From the NCBI GenBank assembly GCA_016182845.1, contig JACPFT010000009.1, positions 1 through 64,000 on the forward strand: 64,000 nucleotides of DNA, in the 5' to 3' direction. Shown here in pieces: positions 31,697 to 40,367 of this stretch. The stretch comes from Gammaproteobacteria bacterium. Its GTDB lineage: Bacteria; Pseudomonadota; Gammaproteobacteria; Enterobacterales; Permianibacteraceae. The notes beneath the pieces are model-generated. The model made no database searches and was not told the origin of the DNA. It saw only the letters and a program-made list of their open reading frames with translations. Both the position numbers and the translations under genes were made by a program. The number at the start of each line of letters is the position of its first letter. Positions within the stretch are counted from its first letter, which is position 1.

Positions 31697-33232
31697 TCAT
31701 TCGACGCGGGTGACCGGGATCACCTTGCGTTGGGTGTGCTTGCGGGCGCCGAAGAGATTCGTGCCGCTAGAACTGCCATCGGAGCAGCCATTACCGAAGG
31801 AGAAGCCGCAGCCGCCGCGCAGGTTGAAGGCATCGGTGGCATATTCCCGGTGGGTGGTCGGGATCACGAAGCGGTCTTCATAATTGGCGATGGCCATATA
31901 GCGGTACATGTCCTCGACCTGGGCTTCGGTGATGCCGACCTGCTTGAGCACGGCCAGATCCTTTTCGCCGTCCACATGCTTGGAGCGCTGATAGGCGCGC
32001 ATGGCCAGCATGCGGTCCAGGGCTTTCACAACCGGCTTCTCGTCGCCGGCGGTGAGCAAATTGGCCAGATATTTCACCGGGATGCGCAGGGACTTCACGT
32101 CCGGAATGATGCCGTCCATACCGATATGGCCGGCGGTTGCCGCGCTTTGGATCGGCGACAGCGGCGGGATGTACCAGACCATGGGCAAGGTGCGGTATTC
32201 CGGGTGCAGGGGCAGCGCCACCTTCCACTCCATGGCCATCTTGTAGACCGGGGAGTTCTGCGCGGCCTTGAGCCAGGCTTCCGGAATATTCTCGGCGCGG
32301 GCGGCGGCCAGAACGGCCGGATCGTTCGGATCCAGGAAGATGGACAACTGCTGGGTGTACAGGTCGTGCTCGTGGGGTGTGGAGGCCGCCTCCTGGATCT
32401 TGTCGGCGTCATAGAGCAACACGCCGAGGTAGCGGATGCGGCCCACGCAGGTTTCCGAGCACACGGTCGGCTGACCGGCTTCGATGCGCGGATAGCAGAA
32501 GATGCACTTCTCGGACTTGCCGGTCTTCCAGTTGTAGTAAATCTTCTTGTAGGGACAGGCGGAAACGCACATGCGCCAGCCGCGGCACTTGTCCTGGTCG
32601 ATGAGCACGATGCCGTCTTCTTCGCGCTTGTAGATCGCGCCGGACGGGCAGGAGGCGACGCAGGCCGGGTTGAGGCAGTGCTCGCACAAACGCGGCAGAT
32701 ACATCATGAAGGTATTTTCGAACTGGCCGTAAATATCCTTCTGGATGTTGTCGAAATTCTTGTCCTTTGCGCGTTTGGCGAATTCCGTGCCGAGAATTTC
32801 TTCCCAGTTCGGACCCCATTCGATCTTCTCCATGCGCTGACCGGACACCAGGGAGCGGGGGCGGGCCACCGGCTGGTGGGCCGATTCCGGCGCAGTGTGC
32901 AGATGTTGGTAATCGAAATCGAAGGGCTCGTAATAGTCGTCGATTTCCGGCAGGTTGGGGTTGGCGAAAATATCGGCCAGGATACGGAAGCGGCCGCCGA
33001 TCCGGGGCTGGATGGAACCGTCGTTTTTGCGCTTCCAGCCGCCTTTCCACTTGTCCTGGTTTTCCCATTCCTTGGGGTAGCCGATGCCCGGCTTGGTTTC
33101 CACGTTGTTGAACCAGGCGTATTCCACGCCTTCGCGGCTGGTCCAGACGTTCTTGCAGGTAACGGAACAGGTATGGCAACCGATGCATTTGTCGAGGTTG
33201 AGCACCATACCGATTTGGGCGCGAACTTTCAT
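31697..33232 (-). CDS. narH: respiratory nitrate reductase beta subunit
   Basis: Iron-sulfur electron-transfer subunit between NarI and NarG; 511 residues (E. coli 512). Four cysteine groups are visible: CIGCHTCSVTCKNVW (residues 16-30), CEHCLNPACVASCP near 184-197, CRGWRMCVSACP near 216-227 and CIFC...CSETC near 244-268. The Trp in CRGWRMC replaces a Cys, which marks the [3Fe-4S] cluster as in E. coli NarH. Confidence 0.97.
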   Translation of the reverse strand: MKVRAQIGMVLNLDKCIGCHTCSVTCKNVWTSREGVEYAWFNNVETKPGIGYPKEWENQDKWKGGWKRKNDGSIQPRIGGRFRILADIFANPNLPEIDDYYEPFDFDYQHLHTAPESAHQPVARPRSLVSGQRMEKIEWGPNWEEILGTEFAKRAKDKNFDNIQKDIYGQFENTFMMYLPRLCEHCLNPACVASCPSGAIYKREEDGIVLIDQDKCRGWRMCVSACPYKKIYYNWKTGKSEKCIFCYPRIEAGQPTVCSETCVGRIRYLGVLLYDADKIQEAASTPHEHDLYTQQLSIFLDPNDPAVLAAARAENIPEAWLKAAQNSPVYKMAMEWKVALPLHPEYRTLPMVWYIPPLSPIQSAATAGHIGMDGIIPDVKSLRIPVKYLANLLTAGDEKPVVKALDRMLAMRAYQRSKHVDGEKDLAVLKQVGITEAQVEDMYRYMAIANYEDRFVIPTTHREYATDAFNLRGGCGFSFGNGCSDGSSSGTNLFGARKHTQRKVIPVTRVE

Positions 33233-33269
33233 TGGGTATCTCCTAGGTATTCACTCGCTGTTTTGGGTG

Positions 33270-33371
33270 CCGTTCGCCCTGAGTAGCCTGCTGTGCAGGC
33301 GTATCGAAGGGCTCTGAATGAGCTGTCCTTCGATACGCCGGGCCTTATGCCCGGCTACTCAGGACGAACGG
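33270..33371. repeat. long inverted palindromic repeat (family 3) between narG and narH
   Basis: CCGTTCGCCCTGAGTAGCC at the left pairs with GGCTACTCAGGACGAACGG at the right; inner arms GCGTATCGAAGG and CCTTCGATACGC also pair. Related copies lie at 44152, 50687 (half), 54827 and 60402. Confidence 0.8.
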
Positions 33372-33381
33372 ATATCGAAAC

Positions 33382-36300
33382 TCAAGCGTGTGAATTACCC
33401 TCAGTTGCCTGGGATTCATCGTCCAGCCAATCGACCTTGGCCATCTTGCGCACGATGACGAATTCGTCGCGGTTGGCGCCCACGGTTCCGTAGTAGTTGA
33501 AACCGTAGGAGTACTGCGCGTAGCCGCCGATCATGTGCGTGGGCTTGGTCACGGTACGGGTCACCGAGTTGTGGATACCGCCACGGGTTCCGGTGATTTC
33601 CGAGCCGGGCACGTTCACGATCTTTTCCTGGGCGTGGTACATCATCACCATGCCCGAGGGCACGCGCTGGGAGACGATGGCGCGGGCGGCGATGGCGCCG
33701 TTCAAGTTGAACACCTCGATCCAGTCGTTGTCCTCGATGCCATTGGCCTTGGCGTCGGTTTCCGACAACCAGATGCAGGGCCCGCCGCGCGACAGGGTCA
33801 ACATGATCAAATTGTCGGTATAGGTGGAGTGAATGCCCCATTTCTGGTGCGGGGTGATCCAGTTCGCCAGGTATTCCTTGTTGCCGTTCGGCTTCTTGTT
33901 GTGCATCGGCTTGACGGTCTTCATATCGACCGGCGGCTTGTAGCACACGAAGCCTTCGCCGAAGCCCAGCATCCACTGGTGATCCTGGTAGAACTGCTGA
34001 CGGCCGGTGAGGGTGCGCCAGGGGATCAACTCGTGGACATTGGTATAGCCGGCGTTGTAGCTGACGTGTTCGTCTTCCAGACCCGACCAGGTGGGCGAGG
34101 AGATGATCTTGCGCGGCTGGGCCTGGATATCCCGGTAGCGGATCTTCTCGTGTTCCTTGGGAATCGCGAGATGGGTGTGATCGCGGCCGGTGATCTGGCC
34201 AAGGGCGTCCCAGGATTTCACGGCCACATGGCCATTGGTTTCCGGGGCCAGCATCAGGATGACTTCGGCCGCGTCGATATCGGACTCGATGCGCGGCAGG
34301 CCCTTGCTGACGCCTTCTTCCTGCACCAGGTAGTTCAGTTCGCCGAGGGCATGGACCTCGTCCTCGGTGTTCCAGCTGATGCCCTTACCGCCGTTGCCGA
34401 CCTTGCTCAGCAGCGGACCGAGCGAGGTGAATTTCTTGTAGGTGTTCGGGTAGTCGCGTTCCACCACGGTCATGATGGGCGCGGTCTTGCCTGGGATGAG
34501 CTCGCACTCGCCCTTCTTCCACTCCTTCGGTTTCGGACCCTGGGCCAGTTCCGCCGGCGTGTCATGCTGCATGGGCAGGGTGACCAGATCCTTCTCCACG
34601 CCCAGGTGGCCGACGCAAAGCTCGGAGAACTTCTTGGCGATGGCCTTGTAGATCTCCCAGTCGCTGCGCGCCTCCCAAGCCGGATCGACGGCGGCGGACA
34701 GCGGGTGGATGAAGGGATGCATGTCCGAAGTATTCATGTCGTTCTTTTCGTACCAGGTGGCGGTCGGCAGAACGATGTCGGAATACAGGCAGGTGGTGGA
34801 CATGCGGAAGTCGAGGGTGACCAGCAGATCCAGCTTACCCTCGTGGGCCTTGTCGACCCAGACCACTTCCTGGGGCTTTTCCTCCCCGGTCTGGCCCAGA
34901 TCCTTGCCCTGCACGCCGTGCTTGGTGCCTAGCAGGTATTTCAGGAAATACTCGTGGCCCTTGCCGGAGGAGCCCAAGAGGTTGGAGCGCCAGACGAACA
35001 AATTGCGCGGGAAGTTCACCGGATTTTCCGGTTCCTCGCAGGAGAAATGCACGGCGCCGGATTTCAGTTTCTCGACCAGATAAGGTACCGGCTCCTGGCC
35101 GGCTTTGGCGGCGTCCTTGGTGACCTGGAGCGGGTTGATCGAGAGCTGGGGCGCGGAGGGCAGCCAGCCCATGCGTTCGGCGCGCACGTTGTAGTCGATG
35201 AAGCTGCCCGGGAATTCCTTCTCATCGGCGAGCGGCGAGAGGATTTCCTTGACCGACAGTTTCTCGTGGCGGTACTGGCCGGTGTGGGCATAGAAGAAGG
35301 AGGTGCCGTTCATGTGGCGCGGCGGGCGGTGCCAATCGGTGGCGAAGGCCAGGGGCACCCAACCGGTCTGCGGGCGCAGCTTTTCCTGGCCCACGTAATG
35401 CGCCCAGCCGCCGCCGGTCTGGCCGATACAACCGCACATGATCAACATATTGATCAGGGCACGGTAGTTCATGTCCATGTGATACCAGTGGTTCATGGCG
35501 GCGCCGACGATGATCATGGAGCGGCCATGGGTCTTGTCGGCGTTCTCGGCGAATTCGCGGGCGACCTGGATGATCTGGGCACGGGGCACGCCGCAGATCT
35601 TCTCGGCCCAGGCCGGGGTGTAGGGCGCGTCCTCGTCGTAGCTTTTGGCGGTCTGGGCATCGCCGAAGCCGCGATCCACGCCGTAATGGGCGATCATCAG
35701 ATCGAAGACGGTGGCGGCATGAACTTCGCTGCCATCGGCCAGGGTCAGTTTCCTGGCCGGGATCTTGTGCACGCGCAAGTCGTCGTGCTGGCAGTTGACG
35801 AAGGCCTCGTGGGCGCGGTTGCCGAAATAGGGGAAGGACACGTCGACGAAGCCGTCGTTGAAACCGGCCAGGCTCAGTTTCAGCTGGGTGTCCGTGCCCT
35901 TGGCCTCCTTGGTTTCCAGATTCCACTTACGGCTCTTGTCCCAGCGGAAGCCGATGGAGCCATTGGGCACCACCAGGGCGTTATCGGCTTTTTCGTCGTA
36001 GGCGACGGTCTTCCAGTCCGGATTCTGATCCTGTTCCAGGTTTCCGGAGAAGTCCGAGGCGCGCAGGAAGCGGCCAGTCTTGAAGCTGCCGTCCGTGTGC
36101 TTTTCCAAGAGCACCAGGTTGGGCATGTCGGTGTATTTACGGCAGTAGTCGGTGAAATACTCGCTCTGCTTGTCGACGTGGAATTCCTTGAGGATCACGT
36201 GGCCGAAGGCCATGCCCAGCGCCGAGTCCGTGCCCTGCTTCGGGTGCAGCCAGTTGTCGGTGAGCTTGGCGACTTCCGAGTAGTCCGGGGTGATGGACAC

Positions 36301-37134
36301 GGTCTTGGTGCCCTTGTAGCGGACTTCGGTGAAGAAGTGGGCATCGGGCGTGCGCGTCTGCGGGACGTTGGAGCCCCAGGCGATGATGTAATTGGAGTTG
36401 TACCAGTCGGCCGATTCCGGCACGTCGGTTTGCTCGCCCCAGATCTGCGGGCTGGCCGGCGGCAAGTCGCAATACCAGTCGTAGAAGCTCAGGCAGGCGC
36501 CGCCGATGAGCGACAGGTAGCGGGAGCCGGCGGCGTAGGACACCATGGACATGGCCGGGATCGGCGAGAAGCCGAGCACGCGGTCGGGCCCGTAGGTCTT
36601 GGCGGTGTAGACGTTGGCGGCGGAAATCAGCTCGTTGGCTTCTTCCCAGGTGGTGCGCACGAAGCCGCCCAGGCCGCGCTTGCTCTTGTATTCGGCGGTC
36701 TTGGCCGGATCCTCGACGATGGAGGCCCAGGCATCGACCGGGTCCTTGCGCATGACGCGGGCTTCGCGCCAGAGCTTCATCAAGCGGCTGCGCATCATCG
36801 GGTATTTGACGCGGTTGGCGCTGTACAGATACCAGGAATAGCTGGCGCCGCGCTGGCAGCCGCGCGGCTCGTGATTGGGCAGGTCCGGGCGGGTGCGCGG
36901 ATAGTCGGTCTGCTGGGTTTCCCAGGTCACGATGCCGTTCTTGACATAGATCTTCCAGCTGCAGGAGCCGGTGCAGTTGGTACCGTGGGTGGAGCGCACG
37001 ATCTTGTCGTGCTGCCAGCGCAGACGGTAGCCGTCTTCCCAGGCGCGGCTTTCGTTACGGGTCTCCCCGTGTCCATTGGCGAAGGGTTCTTTGACGCGCT
37101 TGAAAAATTGCAAACGGTCGAGGAAATGGCTCAT
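33382..37134 (-). CDS. narG: respiratory nitrate reductase alpha subunit
   Basis: Catalytic bis-MGD molybdenum subunit that reduces nitrate to nitrite on the cytoplasmic side. The 1250-residue length matches E. coli NarG (1247). HGTNCTGSCSWKIYVKNG near residue 50 carries the His/Cys ligands of FS0. YNSNYIIAWGSNVPQTRTPDAHF near residues 240-260 carries the Mo-coordinating Asp region, and SYSWYLYSANRVKYP is typical of the family. AGGAG lies 8 nt before the ATG. narG is separated from narK by 266 nt of palindromic repeats. Confidence 0.98.
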   Translation of the reverse strand: MSHFLDRLQFFKRVKEPFANGHGETRNESRAWEDGYRLRWQHDKIVRSTHGTNCTGSCSWKIYVKNGIVTWETQQTDYPRTRPDLPNHEPRGCQRGASYSWYLYSANRVKYPMMRSRLMKLWREARVMRKDPVDAWASIVEDPAKTAEYKSKRGLGGFVRTTWEEANELISAANVYTAKTYGPDRVLGFSPIPAMSMVSYAAGSRYLSLIGGACLSFYDWYCDLPPASPQIWGEQTDVPESADWYNSNYIIAWGSNVPQTRTPDAHFFTEVRYKGTKTVSITPDYSEVAKLTDNWLHPKQGTDSALGMAFGHVILKEFHVDKQSEYFTDYCRKYTDMPNLVLLEKHTDGSFKTGRFLRASDFSGNLEQDQNPDWKTVAYDEKADNALVVPNGSIGFRWDKSRKWNLETKEAKGTDTQLKLSLAGFNDGFVDVSFPYFGNRAHEAFVNCQHDDLRVHKIPARKLTLADGSEVHAATVFDLMIAHYGVDRGFGDAQTAKSYDEDAPYTPAWAEKICGVPRAQIIQVAREFAENADKTHGRSMIIVGAAMNHWYHMDMNYRALINMLIMCGCIGQTGGGWAHYVGQEKLRPQTGWVPLAFATDWHRPPRHMNGTSFFYAHTGQYRHEKLSVKEILSPLADEKEFPGSFIDYNVRAERMGWLPSAPQLSINPLQVTKDAAKAGQEPVPYLVEKLKSGAVHFSCEEPENPVNFPRNLFVWRSNLLGSSGKGHEYFLKYLLGTKHGVQGKDLGQTGEEKPQEVVWVDKAHEGKLDLLVTLDFRMSTTCLYSDIVLPTATWYEKNDMNTSDMHPFIHPLSAAVDPAWEARSDWEIYKAIAKKFSELCVGHLGVEKDLVTLPMQHDTPAELAQGPKPKEWKKGECELIPGKTAPIMTVVERDYPNTYKKFTSLGPLLSKVGNGGKGISWNTEDEVHALGELNYLVQEEGVSKGLPRIESDIDAAEVILMLAPETNGHVAVKSWDALGQITGRDHTHLAIPKEHEKIRYRDIQAQPRKIISSPTWSGLEDEHVSYNAGYTNVHELIPWRTLTGRQQFYQDHQWMLGFGEGFVCYKPPVDMKTVKPMHNKKPNGNKEYLANWITPHQKWGIHSTYTDNLIMLTLSRGGPCIWLSETDAKANGIEDNDWIEVFNLNGAIAARAIVSQRVPSGMVMMYHAQEKIVNVPGSEITGTRGGIHNSVTRTVTKPTHMIGGYAQYSYGFNYYGTVGANRDEFVIVRKMAKVDWLDDESQATEGNSHA

Positions 37135-37280
37135 GGTTTTACTCCTGTCACGGCCGCGATCGGCTCGCGGCCCGTTGAGGGAAATGCTGCGCCTGTGGGC
37201 TTCAAGCGAGTTTGCGTTTGATCAACTGCCGTCCGGCGGGGATGGAGGCATTCGGGATACCTCGAAGGAGGTAGGGGGCT

Positions 37281-37397
37281 TCCCCCCCCCCTCCCCAGCC
37301 CTCGCCCGCGAGGGGGGAGGGGGCGGGAGGATGGAGTTGCGTGCTAACAGTTTGCGGGAATGCCTCTTACTCCCTCTCCCCTCGCGGGAGAGGGGGA
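37281..37397. repeat. two C-rich palindromic repeats (family 1) between narK and narG
   Basis: CCCCCCCCCTCCCCAGCCC...GCGAGGGGGGAGGGGG (37281-37324) and TCCCTCTCCCCTCGCGGGAGAGGGGGA (37371-37397) lie in the 266-nt narK-narG gap. The remaining DNA there holds no gene and no good FNR site. Confidence 0.75.
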
Positions 37398-37400
37398 GCC

Positions 37401-38810
37401 TCAGCACGGTGTTTCCGCGCCCTTGCGGGAATACCACCACCAGGTCACGACCAAACAGGTGACGTAGAAGCCGATGAAGCCGTACAGGGCCGCCTCCGGG
37501 CCGCCGGTCATGGCGACGGAGGTGCCGAAGGATTTCGGGATGAAGAAGCCGCCATAGGCAGCGACCGCACTGGAGAAGCCCAGAACCGCGGCGGATTCCT
37601 TGTTGGCATGACGGATGGCGATAGCGGTGGCTTCGTGGCCGTGATGGGCCGCCAGGCGATCGTGCAGGCTGCGGAAGATCACCGGGATCATGCGGAAGGT
37701 GGAGCCGTTGCCGACGCCGGTGGTGACGAACAGGACCATGAACATGGCGAAAAAGCCGAAGAAGTTGCCGCCCTGGCCGTTGACCGGCATGAAGTACAGC
37801 ACGCCGAACACGGCGGCGATCATGATGATGAAGTTCCAGAAGGTGACGGCGGCGCCGCCCACCTTGTCGGACAGCCAGCCGCCCACGGGGCGGATCAGGG
37901 CGCCCACCAGGGGACCCAGGAAGGCGAACTGCAAGGGGTCGACGCCCGGGAACTGGGACTTGATCAGCAGGGGGAAGCCGGCGGAGTAACCGATGAAAGA
38001 GCCGAAGGTGCCGAGGTAGAGCCAGCTCATCAGGCCGGTATGTTTGCGCCGGAAGATCACCGCTTGTTCACGGAAGGAGGCCTTGGCGCTGGCCAGGTCG
38101 TTCATGCCAAACCAGGCGGCGAGCGTCGCCATGACGATAAGCGGAACCCAGATGAAGCCCGCGTTCTGCAGCCAGAGCCGCTGACCATTGCCGAGCTGCT
38201 GCGCTTCGCCGCCCAGGGCGCCGAAGACGCCGGCGGAGATCACCACGGGCACCAGGAACTGCATGGTGGACACGCCCAGATTGCCGAGGCCGGCGTTGAG
38301 ACCTAGCGCTGTGCCCTGCAGCTTCTTCGGGAAGAAGAAGGAAATGTTGGACATGGACGAGGAGAAGTTGCCGCCGCCGAAGCCGCAGAGCAGGGCGATG
38401 ATGACGAAGGTCGAATACGGCGTGGCGGGGTCCTGCACGGCATAACCCATGGCAATCGCCGGGAACAGCAGGGATGCCGTGGAAATGGCGGTCCAGCGGC
38501 GTCCGCCGAAGACCGGCACCATGAAGGAATAGAAGATGCGCATGGTCGCGCCGGTCAGGGCCGGTAGGGCCGTGAGCCAGAACAGCTGGTCTGTGCTGAA
38601 GTTGAAACCGATGCTGTTGAGGCGCACGGTGACGGCGCTCCACACCATCCACACCGCGAAGGCGAGCAGCAGGGCCGGAATGGAAATCCACAGGTTGCGT
38701 GTGGCCACGCGCTTGCCGGTTTCCTGCCAGAAACGCTCGTCCTCCGGGCGCCAATCGTGAATGACATGACCGGTCCGCTGACCGGATTTGACTTGGGATA
38801 CTGTACCCAT
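37401..38810 (-). CDS. narK: nitrate/nitrite transporter, NarK2 (antiporter-like) type
   Basis: Major facilitator protein of the NNP family, 469 residues, twelve helices. It closely follows E. coli NarK: DWRPEDERFWQETGKR near residue 19, RNLWISIPALLLAFAVWM, SFMVPVFGGRRWTA, and the family signature GFGGGNFSSSMSNISFFFPK (about 160-179), with GLNAGLGNLGVS next. GGAG 8 nt upstream supports the ATG at 38810. It lies downstream of a second narK-type gene and ahead of narG, so the two transporters probably share the operon. Confidence 0.94.
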   Translation of the reverse strand: MGTVSQVKSGQRTGHVIHDWRPEDERFWQETGKRVATRNLWISIPALLLAFAVWMVWSAVTVRLNSIGFNFSTDQLFWLTALPALTGATMRIFYSFMVPVFGGRRWTAISTASLLFPAIAMGYAVQDPATPYSTFVIIALLCGFGGGNFSSSMSNISFFFPKKLQGTALGLNAGLGNLGVSTMQFLVPVVISAGVFGALGGEAQQLGNGQRLWLQNAGFIWVPLIVMATLAAWFGMNDLASAKASFREQAVIFRRKHTGLMSWLYLGTFGSFIGYSAGFPLLIKSQFPGVDPLQFAFLGPLVGALIRPVGGWLSDKVGGAAVTFWNFIIMIAAVFGVLYFMPVNGQGGNFFGFFAMFMVLFVTTGVGNGSTFRMIPVIFRSLHDRLAAHHGHEATAIAIRHANKESAAVLGFSSAVAAYGGFFIPKSFGTSVAMTGGPEAALYGFIGFYVTCLVVTWWWYSRKGAETPC

Positions 38811-38870
38811 AATGCAACTCCGTAGTGTGAGAGGCCGGCTGCTGCCGCTGCCGGCCAAGGGAAACGAGGG

Positions 38871-40136
38871 TTATTCCACGTCGCTGGCCAGCAGCTCGCC
38901 CTGGTGCTTGCCCATGACGCGGCCGTGGCGGATTTCGCTGTAATACATCCACACCAGGGACACCCAGGTGACGGCGTAGAGCAGCATGAAGGCGCTGGAG
39001 CGCACGCCGGTGAGGTCGACCAGGGCGCCGAACATGATGGGCAGGACGAAGCCGCCCAGGCCGCCGGCGAGGCCGACCACGCCCGAGATCACGCCGACGT
39101 TTTGCGGGTATTCGTCGGAGATGTACTTGAAGACCGAGGCCTTGCCGAAGGCCATGGCAATGCCCACCAGGAAGAGCAGGACGGTGAAGCCGACGGGGCC
39201 GAGACCCACATGAAAGACCTTGGGGCCGTCGATGGTGAGCACGGTCAGATCGGTCTGGGGATAGGACAGCAGGAACAAACAGATCCAGCACACCCACATG
39301 ACCCACCAGGTCACCGACTGGGCTCCGTATTTATCCGAGAGCCAGCCGCCGATGGCGCGCAGCACGCCGCCGGGCAGGGAGAAGCAGGCGGCCAGCAGGG
39401 CGGCGATCTTCAGATCGAAACCGTATTCGGCCACGTAGTACTTGGTCATCCACAGAGCCAGGGCCACATAGCCGCCGAAGACGATGGAGTAGTACTGGCA
39501 ATAGCGCCAGACATGGGGATCCTTGAGGGCTTTGAGCTGGTCGGCGATGCTCACCGCGCTGGACACGCGATGGGATTTGTCGTCGAAGCTGAAAAACCAG
39601 AACAGCAGGGCGGTTACCAGCATGATCCCGGCGTAGACCTTGGGCACCATCTGCCAGCCGGCGGCGACGACGATGGCCGGGGCGATGAACTTGGTCAGAG
39701 CCGAACCGGCGTTACCGGCGCCGAACACGCCCATGGCGAAGCCCTGGTTCTTTTTCTCGAACCAGCGCGCCACATAGGCGATGCCCACCGAGAAGGAACC
39801 GCCGGCAACGCCGACGAACAGACCCAGCACCAGGAAATGCCAGAATTCCGTGGCATAACCGATCATATAAATCGGCACCACGCAGGCCAGCATCAAGAGG
39901 AAGAACACGATGCGCCCGCCGAGTTTATCGGTGAGCATGCCCAAGGGCAGGCGAATCAAGGAGCCGGTGAGTACCGGCGTCGCGGCCAGGAGGCCGAACT
40001 GAGTTTCGTTGAGGGATAGAGCCGTTTTGATCGGAATACCGATCACCGCGAACATCATCCAGATCATGAAGCAGACGGTGAAGGCGACGGTGCTTGAGAT
40101 AAGCACCGACATCGACTGGGCTTTTTTTGTGGCCAT
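38871..40136 (-). CDS. nitrate/nitrite transporter, NarK1 (symporter-like) type
   Basis: A 421-residue major facilitator protein of the nitrate/nitrite porter family. MIWMMFAVIGIPIKTALSLN is at the start, and VGVAGGSFSVGIAYVARWFE (about 106-125) and GVFGAGNAGSALTKF are the two NNP signature motifs. This shorter type usually imports nitrate by proton symport, complementing the NarK2 antiporter next to it. The ATG at 40136 has a weak ribosome site; a GTG at 40172 is an alternative. The FNR-type site at 40199 lies 63 nt upstream. Confidence 0.93.
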   Translation of the reverse strand: MATKKAQSMSVLISSTVAFTVCFMIWMMFAVIGIPIKTALSLNETQFGLLAATPVLTGSLIRLPLGMLTDKLGGRIVFFLLMLACVVPIYMIGYATEFWHFLVLGLFVGVAGGSFSVGIAYVARWFEKKNQGFAMGVFGAGNAGSALTKFIAPAIVVAAGWQMVPKVYAGIMLVTALLFWFFSFDDKSHRVSSAVSIADQLKALKDPHVWRYCQYYSIVFGGYVALALWMTKYYVAEYGFDLKIAALLAACFSLPGGVLRAIGGWLSDKYGAQSVTWWVMWVCWICLFLLSYPQTDLTVLTIDGPKVFHVGLGPVGFTVLLFLVGIAMAFGKASVFKYISDEYPQNVGVISGVVGLAGGLGGFVLPIMFGALVDLTGVRSSAFMLLYAVTWVSLVWMYYSEIRHGRVMGKHQGELLASDVE

Positions 40137-40198
40137 GATGGGAGTCTCTTGCAGACAAGGGAACGGCTCCACGGTAGGCAGGGGAGGCTCCAGAGCCC

Positions 40199-40212
40199 TT
40201 GATCTGCATCAA
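40199..40212. promoter_or_regulatory. FNR/Dnr-type site between narK1 and narX
   Basis: TTGATCTGCATCAA is a perfect palindromic FNR box. For leftward transcription a weak hexamer TACCGT lies 22 nt away (40176-40171); rightward, TAGGCT lies 22 nt away (40235-40240). The box may therefore activate narK1, narXL or both. Confidence 0.8.
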
Positions 40213-40250
40213 GACCCCCGGGGGCGCCGGGGACTAGGCTAAGCTTCAAC

Positions 40251-40266
40251 TACCACCTTTGAGGTA
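40251..40266. promoter_or_regulatory. NarL 7-2-7 heptamer pair
   Basis: TACCACC-TT-TGAGGTA fits the NarL/NarP arrangement of two inverted heptamers (TACYYMT) 2 nt apart, with mismatches in each half. It is centred 53 bp from the FNR box, on the far side from narK1, so near -94 of the predicted narK1 start, comparable to the upstream NarL sites of E. coli narK. Confidence 0.6.
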
Positions 40267-40367
40267 GTGGGGCTCAAGCATGATTGTTAATAAAAACAAA
40301 ATGTTAGAAATCTGCAGCCCTAGCCTGACCGGTGCGCGGACTGGCCAGGGAAACAAATAGGTAGCCT

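Noticed and set aside
37218-37225. TTGATCAA upstream of narG as an FNR box
   Set aside because: The two half-sites abut without the 4-nt spacer, so FNR-type dimers would not fit.
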